A stretch of DNA of 64,000 nucleotides, from contig CM055095.1 in NCBI GenBank assembly GCA_029204225.1, positions 41,820,684 to 41,884,683 on the forward strand, in the 5' to 3' direction. The notes beneath the pieces were generated by a model. It was not told the DNA's origin. It did no database searches and worked only from the letters and a program-made list of their open reading frames with translations. Made by a program: the position numbers and the translations under genes. The stretch is from Diphasiastrum complanatum. Lineage: Eukaryota > Streptophyta > Lycopodiopsida > Lycopodiales > Lycopodiaceae. Shown here in pieces: positions 10,501 to 22,294 of this stretch. Position 1 is the first letter of the stretch, and the number at the start of each line of letters is the position of its first letter.

Positions 10501-13500
10501 AAAGTTAACAAAATCACAATCTCACAATCTACTAGCTCCTTTTGATGTTTCACTATCTCTATAAGCATCATGAGTGTAAAAATAATTCGTGGTGGAGTGC
10601 TATTTCTTGAAACTAGACTAACCCAAAGTGTGTAGATGCCCAACCTCTGCTTCTGTATTTATTGCAATCTCCAAAATGGTCTTGTACAGCTTGGCCATGA
10701 TTTGTGCGATCATGATAGTGTGATGGCTCAACTGTGATAAGTCCTGATAAAGATGAATCCTCTAACTGATAACTTTATTGCACCTATGCCTAGGCCCTAC
10801 ATGTTACTTTGGACTGCACTTTAACCAATTGTGGAGGTGTCAAGCTGTCCATCATGAAATCCTTGGCCTCTTCAAATGGACTATTTCATCTTCACACCTA
10901 CACATTGATCGATCTACTCTACCTACAAGACAATCACATGCTTGCCATTATTCAAGCTTGATCTTTTACCAATAAACCATTTCTCTTGTTGGAAATTGTG
11001 GTATCGCACTGTAGTCGCCACATGCAACTACTACAAAGTTGCATTTCCGTTCCGGAACGCGATCATGTGAAAGGATTTCAAAAGAGCATTTTCTGTTGCT
11101 TGGTTTCAGATGGTTAACCCCCAATATTTGCTATTCACTTCAATCAGATACTGAAGCAAATGAATATCAGATACTGAAGCAAATCGTTTTTGCAGATATG
11201 TTCATTGCCTATTCATTTCAATTCTATCTGCTTCAATATTTCTGCTATTCATGTGGATTGCAACCAGTGGTGGATCCCTGCCCAATGAGAAAAAAGTTTG
11301 CAAACTTTTTTGCGATCCGGGACAGCGTTTCTGGTCCCAGATCGCTGGCGATCTGGATCGTTTTTGCAGCGGATCACGATCCGCTGCAACTCAGAACTAC
11401 TAAAAGTGCCACCAATAATTGATGGTGCCATATTTCTAGTCCATAAGAAATAGGCATTGATTTGAATAAACTCCAACCAATTTCACTGAAGTTTGAAATT
11501 TTATGTGATCAATCAAGTTGTATCTCCTAGCTGTTGATTCATTAATCACAGATGTTGAGTGCTCCATGGCTTAAGTGGTCACAGTGTTATAAGTTATATA
11601 ACTTAAGAAAATTGAAATTTGAAGCTCTTCGAAATTGTTTTGGAACACAGGCATAGGTTACATGATCAAAGATACTGTGTATTCCTATGTCTTGCACTTA
11701 GTGTTCTTGTGCATTGTTTGCATTGAGTACAACTCATTCATCCTAATGAAGCTCAAGAGGTGCAAACTATATGCATCCAATACTGATATCACCTTGCAAA
11801 GGGAAACAATCAGTTTGCATGCACTCAATCTTATTGATGTCACAATTCAAGCTTGTCAACAGCACAATGGACATCAAGCAACTTGTTCCTCCACGATGTT
11901 GTGATTGTCAAGTTCCATTGTATCAAACATGCAACGCACAGACAATCACACTTTTTTTCCATTACAAACCTTATGTCGGAGTTGTCCATCCTACTCCTAG
12001 GGTGGAACGCATACAGGTTTCTTCGGTGGTTCCAAACTTGCATAGGCAGCTGAAGCGTGCAAGAGTATGAAGCAAAGAATTTTAGTCTACAGAAAACGAT
12101 GTGCTTGGCCTTAATAAAATCATAATACTTTGAATAATCAAAGGCACAGTATCTAAGTCATTGATCTCAAATATGGTCAATGCTTGCACGGTGATGCCAA
12201 AAGTGCAAAACTTTTAGTTCTAAGCAGTATAACTGTCAAAGAATCAGAAGCTACCTAGACATAAGTCCCTAAAATCAATAACCATATCAGAACAGACCTC
12301 ACCTTTTGATACGCTGGTGAAAGTTTCAATTGCTCTTGTAGGCGATTATATACTAGCGTATCTTCTTCCATCCTCCTTTGCTCGACCTCAAGACCATAAA
12401 TCTAGAGCAAAACAAAAACCATGAAACTGGAAAGTTGACTATTGAAGACATAAGTTCATCTGATACAAGCAAAAAAGCAGATAACAGTCATAACAAACAC
12501 TGCGATACCAACCTGCCCACAAAGTCGGTCAAAGGACGACTTGTCTGCCTTACACAAGAGAGACTTTGCAATGGTGAATTTTCGTTGAACCAAGTCAGAC
12601 CTGTTTAGAGAAAAATCTGAAGAATAAGCACTGCAAAGAGCCAGTAACTATGGCAAAGTAAGCAAGGCTGAAACAATGAATCCTACATACTTATGCTGGA
12701 GAGAAGCTTTTGCATCCACTAAGCATGTTGTAAAGCGCCCAACCTGTAGCACAATGAAATGAACTTAAAGAATGCACCTCTTGTATGACAAAACTAGAAC
12801 ATAGGCAAATAAGAAGTTGTTCAACTTAATATTATCCACAGACAGGATTCTCGTTTACGTCAAACACTTCTGTTGCCTTGCAAATTATGTGTTAAGCTCA
12901 CCAATGAACAATGGTTACCTGAGCCAGAGTGAGAGTCTTGTTTATGTTTGAGCGAACTAGATCATCATACTGCTCTTTTAGTTTTCGCTGTATCATACTT
13001 CCTGAAGATGTGAAAGGATATGGGCAGTCACTACTATGAATACCCCCCTTTACTGTCCCGCAGAGACAACCAACCTCCACTGCGTTTGGCGTCTGATTAT
13101 GCTTACAAGAAACTGGAACACTTTTGCAAATTTCCTGCTGTGCCTGCACTTCTTTATCTGTGGTCATCACCACTGCGCCCTTTGCTTTCTGTCGTTTACT
13201 ACGATTCTTTTTTTTCTTCTTCTCCTTCTTTGAAATCAAACCTGATACCTGATCAGAAGCACCTGAAGCGCTTAGCAAACAGTGATGCTCCTCCACTTCG
13301 TCCATTCCTTGTTCGGATCCACTTTCCTCCCAATGAGCTTCTTCGTCATTCACATATTTAGAAAAAAGTTTGTTACAATTACTTTTGGCAGCTGCCCCTT
13401 TCACGCAAGAATTAACAGGCAAACCCATGTAAGGTACTCCTCTTTCTGTTGATTTCTCACCGACTGAATCAACTGTAAGTGCTGTCAATGCAGACGCTAT

Positions 13501-15018
13501 ATCTGCAGTGCCTCCACTGGAGTAAGACTTGCTCTTGGAAACTGCCTCTAACGACCGTATCTGCAGAGAACCTAAACCTTCCAAAGCAGTGAAGGTCAAC
13601 GCAGAGCTCGAAGTTGTGGGCTGCTGCACAGTCACATTTCTGCAAAATTCCTTTCCATAGTCCCCAAGAGTACAAATATGTACACTGCTGCTGGTCTTTA
13701 TATTACAGCCAGTAGATTCACTGGTTTCAGCCATGTGGATGCTTGCTCTAGGAAGCTTCAAATCCAAGGGCTTCGAATATCCACATAAAGTCGTACCGTG
13801 TGGAGTTGAGAGTAGAGAACTGGCATTGCAGATTTCTCCTTCTGCAACATGGTGAATGGGACCAACATCTCCCACAAAAGGCTGGGAAATGGCTGAGATT
13901 AAAGCTAGAGGATTGTTAGCGTTAATTTTTCCATCCTGACAAGTATGCAACTCTGTCGATAAGCGTGCATTTGTTTTTTGGTCTTCGATCAGCTGCTTTG
14001 CAGCCTTACCTGTCAGGTCGACGGCTAATCCAGCTGTTCCAACCAAGCAAACACCGTTCTGAGGGTTTTTGTCCGATGCCTGCAATGTAACAGATTCAAA
14101 TGTGCTTCCAATTCCACCAGTTCCGTCCTTTCTAGACATACTTTCCACGCTTTGGACTTCATCACGCTCAATCCGTGAAGTAGCAGCAGCAGCAGCAGTA
14201 AACCTAGCCAGATTCTCAAGACTCGTGTTCGTCTCCAACTTAAGGCGCACACCGGTAGGGCGTTGGAGTTGACCAGTGTTCCCATCTGCAGCCTGGGATG
14301 GTGACAACAAAATCTCCAAGACAAGTCTTCTCTGAGGTTGCTTTTTTGAACCCGTGCTGTCTATGATGCCTCTGTTCAAAGAAACATCTAGTGTAGGCTC
14401 CAAGGATGAAATGCCAAAGGACAAAGGCGAAGGAGGTAAAATAGGAGAAATTGACCCTGTCGATGTCATAGAAGCAAGCTTATTATCTACTTTAAAATTA
14501 TTTGCAAAATCAGTGGGTGAGGCTGTTGCACTGCTAGAAATAGTGTAGCCTGATGTGGCCGACGATGCGGATCTGGCGACGGCAGACTCCAACTTTGTTT
14601 GTAAATCCCTTAACTTGCTCCATTCCACATTCTCAAGTAAGTTTCTGTTGATGGATGTCTCTTTGGGGCTCCGTGGCTTCCCATGTCTAAGACCTGATTT
14701 GCCGCAAGCAGATTCAAAGAAAGGTTGAAGTAGATCCCAAAGGTTTCCATTGCTTCTGCTGTGACGTTCGCTTTCTGATACGAAATCGGTTCCTTCAGAA
14801 ACCTGAAACTTACGATTTCTGACGTTACCACACATGCAACAGTGTTGTTCACGCGGTTGATGATGATGATACGAAGCCTGCGCCTTCACAGACCCTGGCA
14901 TCTGACTCTGCTTGCGCACGTTTCCACGTGAATCCAAGGTATAAACTACTAAAGCAAGAAACAAAGCTGCTAACAGCAATACCGCCATCACTACAATAAG
15001 CACCAGCATCATCACCAT
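4528..15018 (-). CDS. Plant-conserved protein of unknown function, 837 aa, six exons
   Basis: Exons in transcription order: 15018-12919, 12743-12691, 12600-12513, 12401-12303, 4908-4778 and 4570-4528. All have GT donors and AG acceptors, and the phases close exactly to a TGA stop. Residues 3-28 are strongly hydrophobic (signal anchor or membrane segment). Residues 29-590 are Ser/Thr-rich with a CCMCG motif near residue 60. About 597-614 is a Lys/Arg tract, and about 650 holds a small Cys cluster. About 670-837 is a charged, probably coiled-coil C-terminus with motifs LKEQYDDLVRSN, GRFTTCLVDAK, QLKLSPAYQKMLEYG and MSFEELLAQEKKDSFWQ. From memory of plant proteomes this C-terminus is conserved, but I cannot name the family and infer no reaction. 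The first Met was chosen; an acceptor-like AG at 15039-15040 suggests a spliced 5' leader. The 7.4-kb fifth intron carries repeat debris. Confidence 0.85.
5176..5291. repeat. Perfect 60-bp tandem duplication
   Basis: The copies 5176-5235 and 5236-5291 are essentially identical; both run from GCAGCTTGATAAAAGAG to GCTTACAACTTTA. A looser repeat of the next segment pairs 5410-5455 with 5537-5582. The identity implies a recent event inside the intron. Confidence 0.95.
6571..6668. repeat. 49-bp tandem duplication
   Basis: The copies at 6571-6619 and 6620-6668 begin CTATGACTACATATGG and end TCGGCTTCCAGG, with about two differences. It lies within the giant intron. Confidence 0.9.
8741..9016. repeat. 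GC-rich CGTCCG palindromic block, possible MITE
   Basis: Two clusters of GCGTCCGGAC and its permutations (8760-8830 and 8945-9005) flank a poly-T/poly-A centre. They are inverted relative to one another, so the block could fold on itself. The left end CAGGGATG resembles hAT-type termini, but the right end (CCATCCGC) matches poorly and no target duplication was seen. Its base composition differs sharply from the AT-rich intron around it. Confidence 0.45.
10338..10365. repeat. GTTGCAGC...GCTGCAAC inverted repeat
   Basis: Eight-base arms at 10338-10345 and 10358-10365 enclose a 12-base loop. The arm sequence matches the subterminal GCAGCG motif of the element at 1701-2503 and the palindrome at 11364-11389. 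Confidence 0.6.
10392..10690 (-). pseudogene. LINE (non-LTR) reverse transcriptase relic
   Basis: The minus-strand translation, with frame changes and stops, reads AKLYKTILE, then STTNYF, IIFTLMMLIE and FDKGFDSIPRHILIRRMWEL. These follow the order seen in non-LTR RT domains: the nucleotide-binding/thumb approach, the RS(T)TD segment, then the DFEKAFDS(I/V) motif A, where the catalytic Asp is retained as FDKGFDS. No YADD motif or endonuclease was found, so only about 100 residues survive. It lies in the giant intron of the 837-aa gene, on that gene's strand. Confidence 0.65.
11364..11389. repeat. 26-bp near-perfect palindrome
   Basis: The arms TTGCAGCGGATC and GATCCGCTGCAA flank a two-base centre. 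Upstream (11310-11360) are further GATCC/GGATC inverted pairs. The sequence relates to the GCAGCG palindromes at 10338 and 1705. Confidence 0.8.
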
Positions 15019-15599
15019 GACGCCAGCCGGATAACTAACTGATTTTTGAAAAAAGCACCAAATTAAGATTCTATCAGCCTATTAAACCAGAGGTTTAACA
15101 TTTAACGCCGCTGCATTTCACGCTTTGCAAATCCAATATCCACAACTCAAGACTAGGGTTAGCAAGAACTTCGTTGCTCCTGGAAGAAAATCTGTCCATT
15201 AATCCGTCTTTTTCTTACACTAAGATCCGCAAGCATGAGTTCCCATTTAGGAACTGCAAACAACTACGATAATGATACTGTTGAGTACAAATCCATGTTC
15301 ATAAACAAAATAATAAGATCCATCTCCAGAGATTTCCATAAGCACGCAATCCCGTGAAGCAGGTGAAGGATCCCTATCGCATCTAGTTGATGCTCGTGAT
15401 ACATGTACAAGGAAACATATTACCGGAAATGACGAAAAGATATTCTTCGAAACTTGGAATTCTCGGCAGGAAAGTCTTGAAAGATCACGAACCTGTCCCC
15501 TCCCTCATTCTCATATGTTATCGCGTCGATTCAAGCATGGTGTTCCATGGCAGAAAACAAGAAACAGCATCTATCAATCGATCGAGGAGGCATGGTGTT

Positions 15600-15725
15600 T
15601 ATCGATCTCCACGCAATGGCAGAAGAGTAAAAAGCGAGAGAGAGGAAGAAGAGCGAGATCGAAGGAAGAAAGCAGAGAGCGAGAGCGAGAGAGAGAGAGA
15701 GAGAGACAGGACAGAAGAGAAAGCA
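15600..15725 (-). promoter_or_regulatory. Pyrimidine-rich probable 5' leader of the 837-aa gene
   Basis: On the minus strand, 15725-15600 is a CT-rich tract including an uninterrupted (CT)n run at about 15684-15708. It lies some 600 bases upstream of the chosen start codon. CT-rich 5' untranslated regions are common in plant genes, and an acceptor-like AG at 15039-15040 could join this leader to the coding exon. Transcript evidence is not available here. The only other sequence noted in 15019-16830 is a set of short ORFs without motifs. Confidence 0.4.
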
Positions 15726-16830
15726 AAGATAAATAAAAGCGGCCAATCCAAGGGTGTCATCGATGCCCACAGGCAAGAGACTACTTCAAGCCCCCCTCAC
15801 CGTTGGATATTAATTGACCGTTAAGATTAATCTTCAATGCCAGATTATGAGACGTGGCAAAAATCCAAGCGATCAAGTGTGCTAGTAAGCCACCTTGGGG
15901 CCACGACTCAGTCTCGAGACCCATCTGAGGTATGGGGTAGGTGCCTCGTAGCTGAGGAGGAGTTTGGGCCTCGTGCCTGCTCAACCACTCGTTTTATAGA
16001 GCTTCATGTGGGTAGGGACTAGGTGACTGCGTGGTCGTGTGGTGTTAGAGAGGCCCTCCAAATCCTTTCAAACAAAGAAAGGCAAAAATTTAGCAAAATT
16101 GTCTCTTCTCAAAGGCACACTTGACCCTAACCGTTATGGTTTACTTTGAAAGGTAAATTCCATATAAAAAAAATTTAGCGGTTTACATTTAAACTAGCGA
16201 TGTGAGCCTGCAAGTGTGTGGGCGGGCTTGCGTTTTGGGCGGGCAGGGCAAGGTTTTGGGCGGGTAGGCAAAGGAGAAAGTTAAAAATTTGAAAAATGAG
16301 GAGTTTTTTTTTTTGGCCAGGGTAAGGTTGTCCTGCCCGTTGGGCAACACGATCGTTGTCCGAAACAAAAACATGAAGGATACCTTGTGAATATAATGCC
16401 CATTTTTAAACGGATTAAAAAGCGAAAAAATATATGCACTTTTTTTCAAACGCGGATCCTGCACTTTTCTGCTGCTGGACAGTGTCCATACGACTGCCAC
16501 ATGGCACGTTCATAGTGGTCGGTCAAAGTCAAACTGTCTATTATGCTTCGTAATGTACATGTGAACAAATTTAAGATACCCATTACACAATGGAAGGCGC
16601 CCGAGCACAAGCCATTCTGCCCGGTTCGGCTTTCCAAAATTTATTAGGCTCAGCCCCTCAGGGCCTCGCCATAAAAAATTCTCAAAATCCTTACCAGGAA
16701 CAATGGCCTGTGCCCGACCCCTTCCATAGTACATAATGGTTGTTTGGAGGTATATTGAAAGGATACAATGATAAGTTAGTCCCTTTGTAGAGTATGCCAA
16801 AATTCCTAGTAGTTGAGATTTACCTTAGGA

Positions 16831-17353
16831 CATCAAGTCTAGTTATAGTCAAATAAATTAAGGAGCGTATAAGCCTTCTATAGAGAGTGATGTCCTCAAA
16901 GGATGCTTCACAACAACTTATAGATGCTTTTGAATTTTGCTCCATTAGAGTCTCAATGCCTTTACAATTCTTCATTCCAAATCTATCTAGGATGGATTTA
17001 GCATATTTATATTAACATATGAAGCTAAAATCCAATCCTCTTATGACTTCTATTGCTAGAATGAAGTGCAATAGGCCAAGATTAACCATCCTAAACTCTT
17101 TAGATAGAGCAATCTTAACATCTCTTATTCCATCTAGATCATTTCCACTATTTTTTATCATCATACAATACAAGTACAATGATCTTTCCATCATGAAATT
17201 TTATATACAATGACGAATCATATGAACTCAATACAAAATTGATGGAATTAAGAAAAGAGTTTAGCCTAGAATACCATGCTCTAGGTGCTTGCTTGAGTCC
17301 ATAAAGACTCTTTTTCCAAAAACAAACTTTTCCTTCAAGCTCCAAGTTTGATG
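16831..17353 (-). pseudogene. Ty1/copia reverse transcriptase relic
   Basis: The minus strand reads, with frame breaks, SLYGLKQAPRAWYSR, then DSSLYIKFHDGKIIVLVLY, a damaged YVDD region, FRMVNLGLLHFILAIEV and CQYKYAKSILDRFGMKNC. This is the order of copia RT from palm to connection. The catalytic dyad is disrupted (VLYDDKK in one frame). It is truncated on the upstream side by the LTR at 17354-18185, which appears to have inserted into it. RNase H sequence is at best fragmentary towards 16600. Confidence 0.8.
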
Positions 17354-18199
17354 TGTGCAAAAAGTACAAAAAGGCCCAAGAGTGAATCCTAATCTGATCC
17401 TCGAGAGGGATTGGTTGTCAGATTACTTGATCTATCAATCTACTTAAGATTAAGATCAATCTAGATCAATTCTAGACACAAAATTCTAACAAGAACAATC
17501 ATTAATTGAAGGTAGGTGTACTTTCTGGTTTTCCACGTGTGAAACCATGTCTGAGTACAAACTCCAACTTGAAAATCAAGTACACATTGATAGAACCTCA
17601 AAACAATCAAAACAAATGTAGACAAATGGAGAGAATCACTCAAAATTGCTTCCAAAGCCAAGATTGGTGTCTCACATTGATTATGGCCAAATGTGGCTCT
17701 ATATATACAATAAGTGGGAGCTCATGGTACTAATCATCCCTCTGATCCCACATGTGTGAAGGTGCTTTGTCATATGATAATTCATCATGCAAAACTGACA
17801 CTTGGACAAAACCTTCTATTTTGAGCACTTTTGGTCCATTTTCCTTCTATATGGAGATCTACTTGGAAATCTTCTCGAAGTCAAAATTTGCCTACTTCAG
17901 CTTATTCCACACATGTGAGTTGTCCTCTACACATGTGATATGACACCTAACCAAAGGATGTGGCTCATTCAATCAATAGATTGATGCCATGTGTCATATG
18001 TCTAGAAAACTAGTTTTTGGCCTTTTTAGCCACTAGAACTTGAATTAAATCATATGTACAACCTATATGATTATGGTACATGACAAGTACACTATTTTCA
18101 CATGTGGGAACAGGCTCCACACATGTTTGTTTATCTATATACAGGATTTTTGGCCTCTACCAAGCTTATTTTTGCATTTTTCACACTCCTCCTCAAAAA
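17354..18199 (-). mobile_element. B-family copia LTR (832 bp) with adjoining polypurine tract
   Basis: Positions 17354-18185 align along their length with the LTR at 39647-40443 and start TGTGCAAAAAG, ending TTTTTCACA. On the minus strand the tract TTTTTGAGGAGGAG (18186-18199) precedes the LTR, as a polypurine tract precedes a 3' LTR. I therefore read it as the 3' LTR of a minus-strand element whose body lay beyond 18200. The five bases on each side (TGATG, CTCCT) do not match, which fits a lost 5' half. Confidence 0.75.
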
Positions 18200-19236
18200 T
18201 CTAGCTTGGTAAATCTAGCTTGATGGAAAACATGATGATCTTGAACTTGACTCCATGGGCTGAATTGGTCTTTGCTGGTTTAAAAGGTGTGAAGATCAGC
18301 TAATGAGCTTGATGTTGATCTGAAATCACCATATCTATGATAGTGCTTCTTTGATGTTGACATCTTTGATGAGCTTGAGAGCTTTGCACCATCTTAGCAC
18401 CTCCAAAATTAATTCCTTCCAATTTTCATGTAGATGCTTGACCTTGAGGCTTGCTTCTTCTTCATGTGCATGCTCCTTCATGAGAAAATAAAGACTTCTT
18501 GATTTATTATGATCACAAAGATCTAACATCATGTTACATATCTAATAGTAAACTACAAGATGATGTATTTTCAGACTTCAGATTCATTTTCAATGGTAAA
18601 CTCGTAAGTAACTGTAAACACTCGATCTTTTATGAATAGTTTCAATCAAAACTTTCTAATACAATCTCTATACTAATTGTAACTAACTGTGTATTAGTTT
18701 TATGCAGGTACATAAATGACATGAGCCCGAGATCAAATGCAGACATTTTGGCGAAATGATCCAACTTATGGATGTTGGAGAGAGAGAGGGGAAGAATAAA
18801 TGACGAAGACGAACAAGAAACGAACTCGAACAAGAAATGAACGAGAAACGAACTCGAACAGAAAATGTTCGTGCGCAGCGGAATGAACTATACATCTCTC
18901 CGTAAGCGTGATTATGCCTATCAAAATGACAGAGCTTTAGTGATAGAAATCACGATCATTCTAGATTACATAGCCAAACATTAGTAGATGAAGCACCAGA
19001 AGAATAATTTGTTGCGAATAGCAAGACAAATTATATGTCGCAAATGATTCGCAAAGAGCTAGACTGTGCTCAACTGATAATTAGTCACGAATGATTCGCA
19101 AAAGACAAGACAAAATGTTAATCGTCTATTACCAGTAAGAACAACTAGAAAGGTCAAACAGAATGAAAGATAAGCATATCAATATTAACATGGATCTGAA
19201 TGTAGAACAATGAACTATATCAAATTAAGTATATCA
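18200..19236. other. Gap: probable decayed interior of the B-family copy
   Basis: No intact domain was recognised. A short minus-strand ORF (18335-18532) is Lys/Glu-rich. Positions 18800-18870 hold loose repeats of ACGAACTCGAACA-like units. By position it is probably internal sequence of the element whose 3' LTR is at 17354-18185; the element at 19237-24205 inserted at its right side. Confidence 0.4.
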
Positions 19237-19350
19237 TGTGAGAGATTTCTTAGTCTAGTTTAGTCATATTTTGGTAAATTGTCAATAAGAGGCCAAAACT
19301 CATTTTAGACTTAGAGATAAACTTTTTAAAGTTATATTAGTATAAAATAC

Positions 19351-20435
19351 AAGTGAAAGAATGTAAAGAACACCATCAAGTCTTGCTTTCCTATTAGTAG
19401 AGAGACAAATAGGAATTGTACCAATACCACACACTCACCACCATTGGCCATGTGAATTGCTTTCTTGGCTCCATCATAAGTGACCAAAGAAGTAAAGAAC
19501 TCCTTGTGACTAGTCATGTGTGAACTAGCTCCACTATCAATCCACCATGAATCTTTGTCACCTTCACTTGATATTAGACTTGAAGAACACATTAAAATAG
19601 AATCAACACCACCTAGATCCTCATCATTAGTAGTAAAGTTGATTTGCTTGCTACCTTCATCTCTTTGCTTCTTCAAACATTCATTTGCAAAATGCCCTTT
19701 GATTCCACAATAAAAGCATTTCAACTTAGACTTGTCTTTCTTTTTGCCAAAAGAGGAAGTCTCATCTTGATCTTGCCCTTTAGACCACTTGTGTTTGCCT
19801 TTGCCCTTGAACTTGCCTTTGATGAACATAGCCTTCTCTTCATAATGAGATGTTGATGTAGATCCACCTCCTCTTAATTGAAGCCTATACTCCTCATTCA
19901 AATCCACAATATTTGGCAAAGTCTTTTGAATAGCAAAACTTTGAACAAGATTAGCATGATCATCCAACAAGCCATTAAGTATAACTTGAACAAGTTCTAC
20001 CTCCTTAATGCTTTCATCAATACATGCTAACTCATCATTGAATGCTTTAACCCTCAAAACAAAAGCATGAGTACCCTCTTCCTTCTTTTCCAAATTTTGA
20101 AAAATTTGCCTCCTAAGAGTAAGCACTCTTGATGTAGACTTGGATTCATAATGCTTCTTCAAAGCTTTCCAAGCCTCCAAAGATGATGTGCACTTACCAA
20201 CTTCCTTAAGAAGCTCATTGGTAACATTCATCTTGATCATGTGTAGAGCTTTCTTTGCTCTCTTGTCATACCTAACTTGATCTTGAGGTGCTTGAGGTCT
20301 CTCCTCCACACCTGGAACAATCTCCATCAACTCATTCATCTCCAATGAGGACTCCATCCTCAGGTTTCAAGTAGAATAGTTGATTGAGGTAAGCCTATCA
20401 TTGCTCTCCAACATAAAGCCTCCACTTGTAGCCAT
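19351..20435 (-). pseudogene. Copia gag and start of protease, inside the inverted segment
   Basis: The likely start ATG is at 20435-20433 (MATSGGFML..., typical of copia gag). A one-base deletion near 20370 breaks the frame, which then runs open from 20357. That 341-residue reading contains a UBN2-like gag domain, a CCHC zinc knuckle CFYCGIKGHFANEC at residues 214-227, and the protease active-site motif WWIDSGASSHMT at 281-292. A second frameshift near 19420 moves the protease continuation (GIGTIPICLSTNRKARLDG) to another frame. The inversion joint then cuts it off; the last residues of the open frame are LTR sequence. Confidence 0.85.
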
Positions 20436-21024
20436 GTTGAAGTGTTCTGATCTTCTTCTTTCAACCTGATCCAATGCATGACACACTCTCTTGAATGTCA
20501 ACAAATGAACTCAAGAAGAAATTCACAAAGATATGGAACCTCTCAAATCTCTTCTAGCACTCTAACTAGAAAATCAACACATAGAATAGTGAAATCTTGA
20601 TCAACCTATGATCTATCATCAATATAATGATTCTTGCCACTTCCTAAGATTAAAATACACTCAAATGAAGTTCAGTAACCTCACAAACTAGAGAACCAAT
20701 CAAAATTAGGGTTTTGACAAAATCACAAAAAATTGAATATCTCAAATTCTACATGCAATTTCTAGAAACTTGATATATCTTCTTGTAGATTCCAATGAGC
20801 CTTCCTAATGCACCAGAAATCATCTAAATCTAGTAAGCCAAGTGTGAAATCAAAATTGATCAAGTATATAACCCTATATTGAGTTTTGACCTACAAAAGA
20901 TTAATTCTACACATGCAAAAATGCTGATTTTTGAGTAGAGATCAATCTAGCATGCTCTAGAATTGGTAACTCCTCCAAATCCTTGCTAAATATGGCTGAT
21001 ACTTTCATAACCTAAAACAAAATA

Positions 21025-21036
21025 GATCTAATACCA
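21025..21036 (-). other. Primer binding site of the copia element
   Basis: On the minus strand TGGTATTAGATC abuts the LTR end (CCTTCACA). It differs at a few positions from TGGTATCAGAGC, the initiator-methionine tRNA-type PBS of many plant copia elements. The exact abutment supports the LTR boundary at 21037. Confidence 0.8.
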
Positions 21037-21364
21037 TGTGAAGGATCTCAGATCATTCAAGATCCAATCCATGTCCCTGATCTTTGGTTACAATAAGGAA
21101 CAAACCAACAATCCTGCCAATGTAGAAAAAACAACATCTACATACAAAATGAGATGCAAACTCTAAGAGATACTGATCAAACATGAACCAAAACATAAAA
21201 TATACTTGTGTCCGTACAATTACAGTACCCTACTATATTTCACACATGTGGAACCGAAAATAGCAATAAATGATCATTCTACACATAGAATTGCAAGATA
21301 ACACCAAGATAGTGCAGCAATAAGTAGTAAAACCCAAAGAGAACCATGTATAATGATGAAATGA
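21037..21364 (-). repeat. Right part of the 5' LTR, inverted
   Basis: Its reverse complement matches the 3' LTR from about 23880 to 24205 with few differences, including GGTTCTCTTTGGGTT and the TTCACA end. It is the second half of the LTR whose first half lies at 19237-19350. Confidence 0.9.
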
Positions 21365-22294
21365 TACTAGATCTAGATCAAGATCTAATATGCTTCTTGG
21401 AGATGTTCATCTTTGTGCTAACTTGGCTAGTCTTGAGGATAATGATGGTGTTTCAATGGTTCTTCATGGCAAGTGCAAGCATGCAAAAGGTAAGGAAAGA
21501 GCTAACTTCATCAATGGAGGTGGTGAAGGTTCTTCCTTGGAAAAGATTGTTGTTAATGATTTCTTTGATCATACGAAAAAAGATGTTGTAGGTGCATTCA
21601 TGAAGGAGGTGGTTCTTCTACATTATTTTGTTATGATTCCAAGAAAGTCATTTTTGCAGCAAGTGGAGTCACATGTCTTCATAAAGAGAGTAGATCAAAT
21701 GGTTCTATCAAGAGACTTGGTGAGGGAGATAGTCACAAGTCAAGAAGAAGAGAAGTATGTGAAGAGTTCAAAGTAGGATGTACTTTGAATGATGTCATTG
21801 TGAATAATAGTGAGGAAGAATCATTATTATATGAGTCATTACCTAAAACATTGAATGGAAGTTCTTGTTTGAAAAAAGAGAGTACTTCAATCATCCTTAT
21901 GTTGAAGGTACTAATCATTTTTTTCATGGCTTCTAATGTTTTTGAGGTTTCTACTTCTTATGATGCAATCATTAAAAGGGAGTCTTATGAAGGAAAGGGC
22001 AATGGAATATTGGTTCCTGGGAAGATCCAACTAGGCATGGATCTCACATCTCTTCATCAACTCAAAGGATTCTATGATTGTGAATTGATCGCTCATTATC
22101 AAGATGGCAAAAGGTTGGCTGAAGAAGACTACATGGAGCAAATTGAAAAGCAATTTTTTCAAGGCAAGGGAGATCTCATTGGTGAGCTTATTGAGGTTTG
22201 TTATGGACTCAAAAGACTAGATTTATTAGGTTTGATACTCATCTTCACCCACTCTACTTCATGTTGGATGGAAAGTTTGGAATCTATCTTTTGA
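21365..22294 (+). pseudogene. Internal ORFs with a decayed copia RT beginning
   Basis: Two overlapping ORFs (21390-21776 and 21785-22294). The first is unrecognised. The end of the second contains EEDYMEQIEKQFFQGKGDL and CYGLKR, which correspond to the EEIYM(E/Q)QPEG...SLYGLKQ segment of copia RT. The frame then shifts, and the RT-like text continues in the next ORF as FDTHLHPLYF. The base composition matches the rest of the element. Confidence 0.6.

Larger units (their letters stand above)
4909..12302 (-). other. Giant intron of the 837-aa protein gene
   Basis: It begins GTGAGG just after ...SPAYQK and ends TGTAG just before MLEYG..., so both borders are fixed by the reading frame. It contains two local duplications (5176-5291, 6571-6668), a GC-rich palindromic block (8741-9016), a LINE reverse-transcriptase relic (10392-10690) and two GCAGCG palindromes. 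A phrase resembling a gypsy RT (VVKKDGYW, plus strand, near 9510) is too short to call. The rest is AT-rich and carries no recognised feature. Confidence 0.8.

Noticed and set aside
12898-12918. Extension of the large minus-strand ORF beyond 12919 (…VTIVHW)
   Set aside because: It reads through a GT donor at 12917-12918. The conserved text continues in the exon starting at 12743, so these residues are intronic.
13020-14548. Plus-strand ORFs inside the large exon
   Set aside because: They are shadows of the 700-codon exon on the opposite strand.
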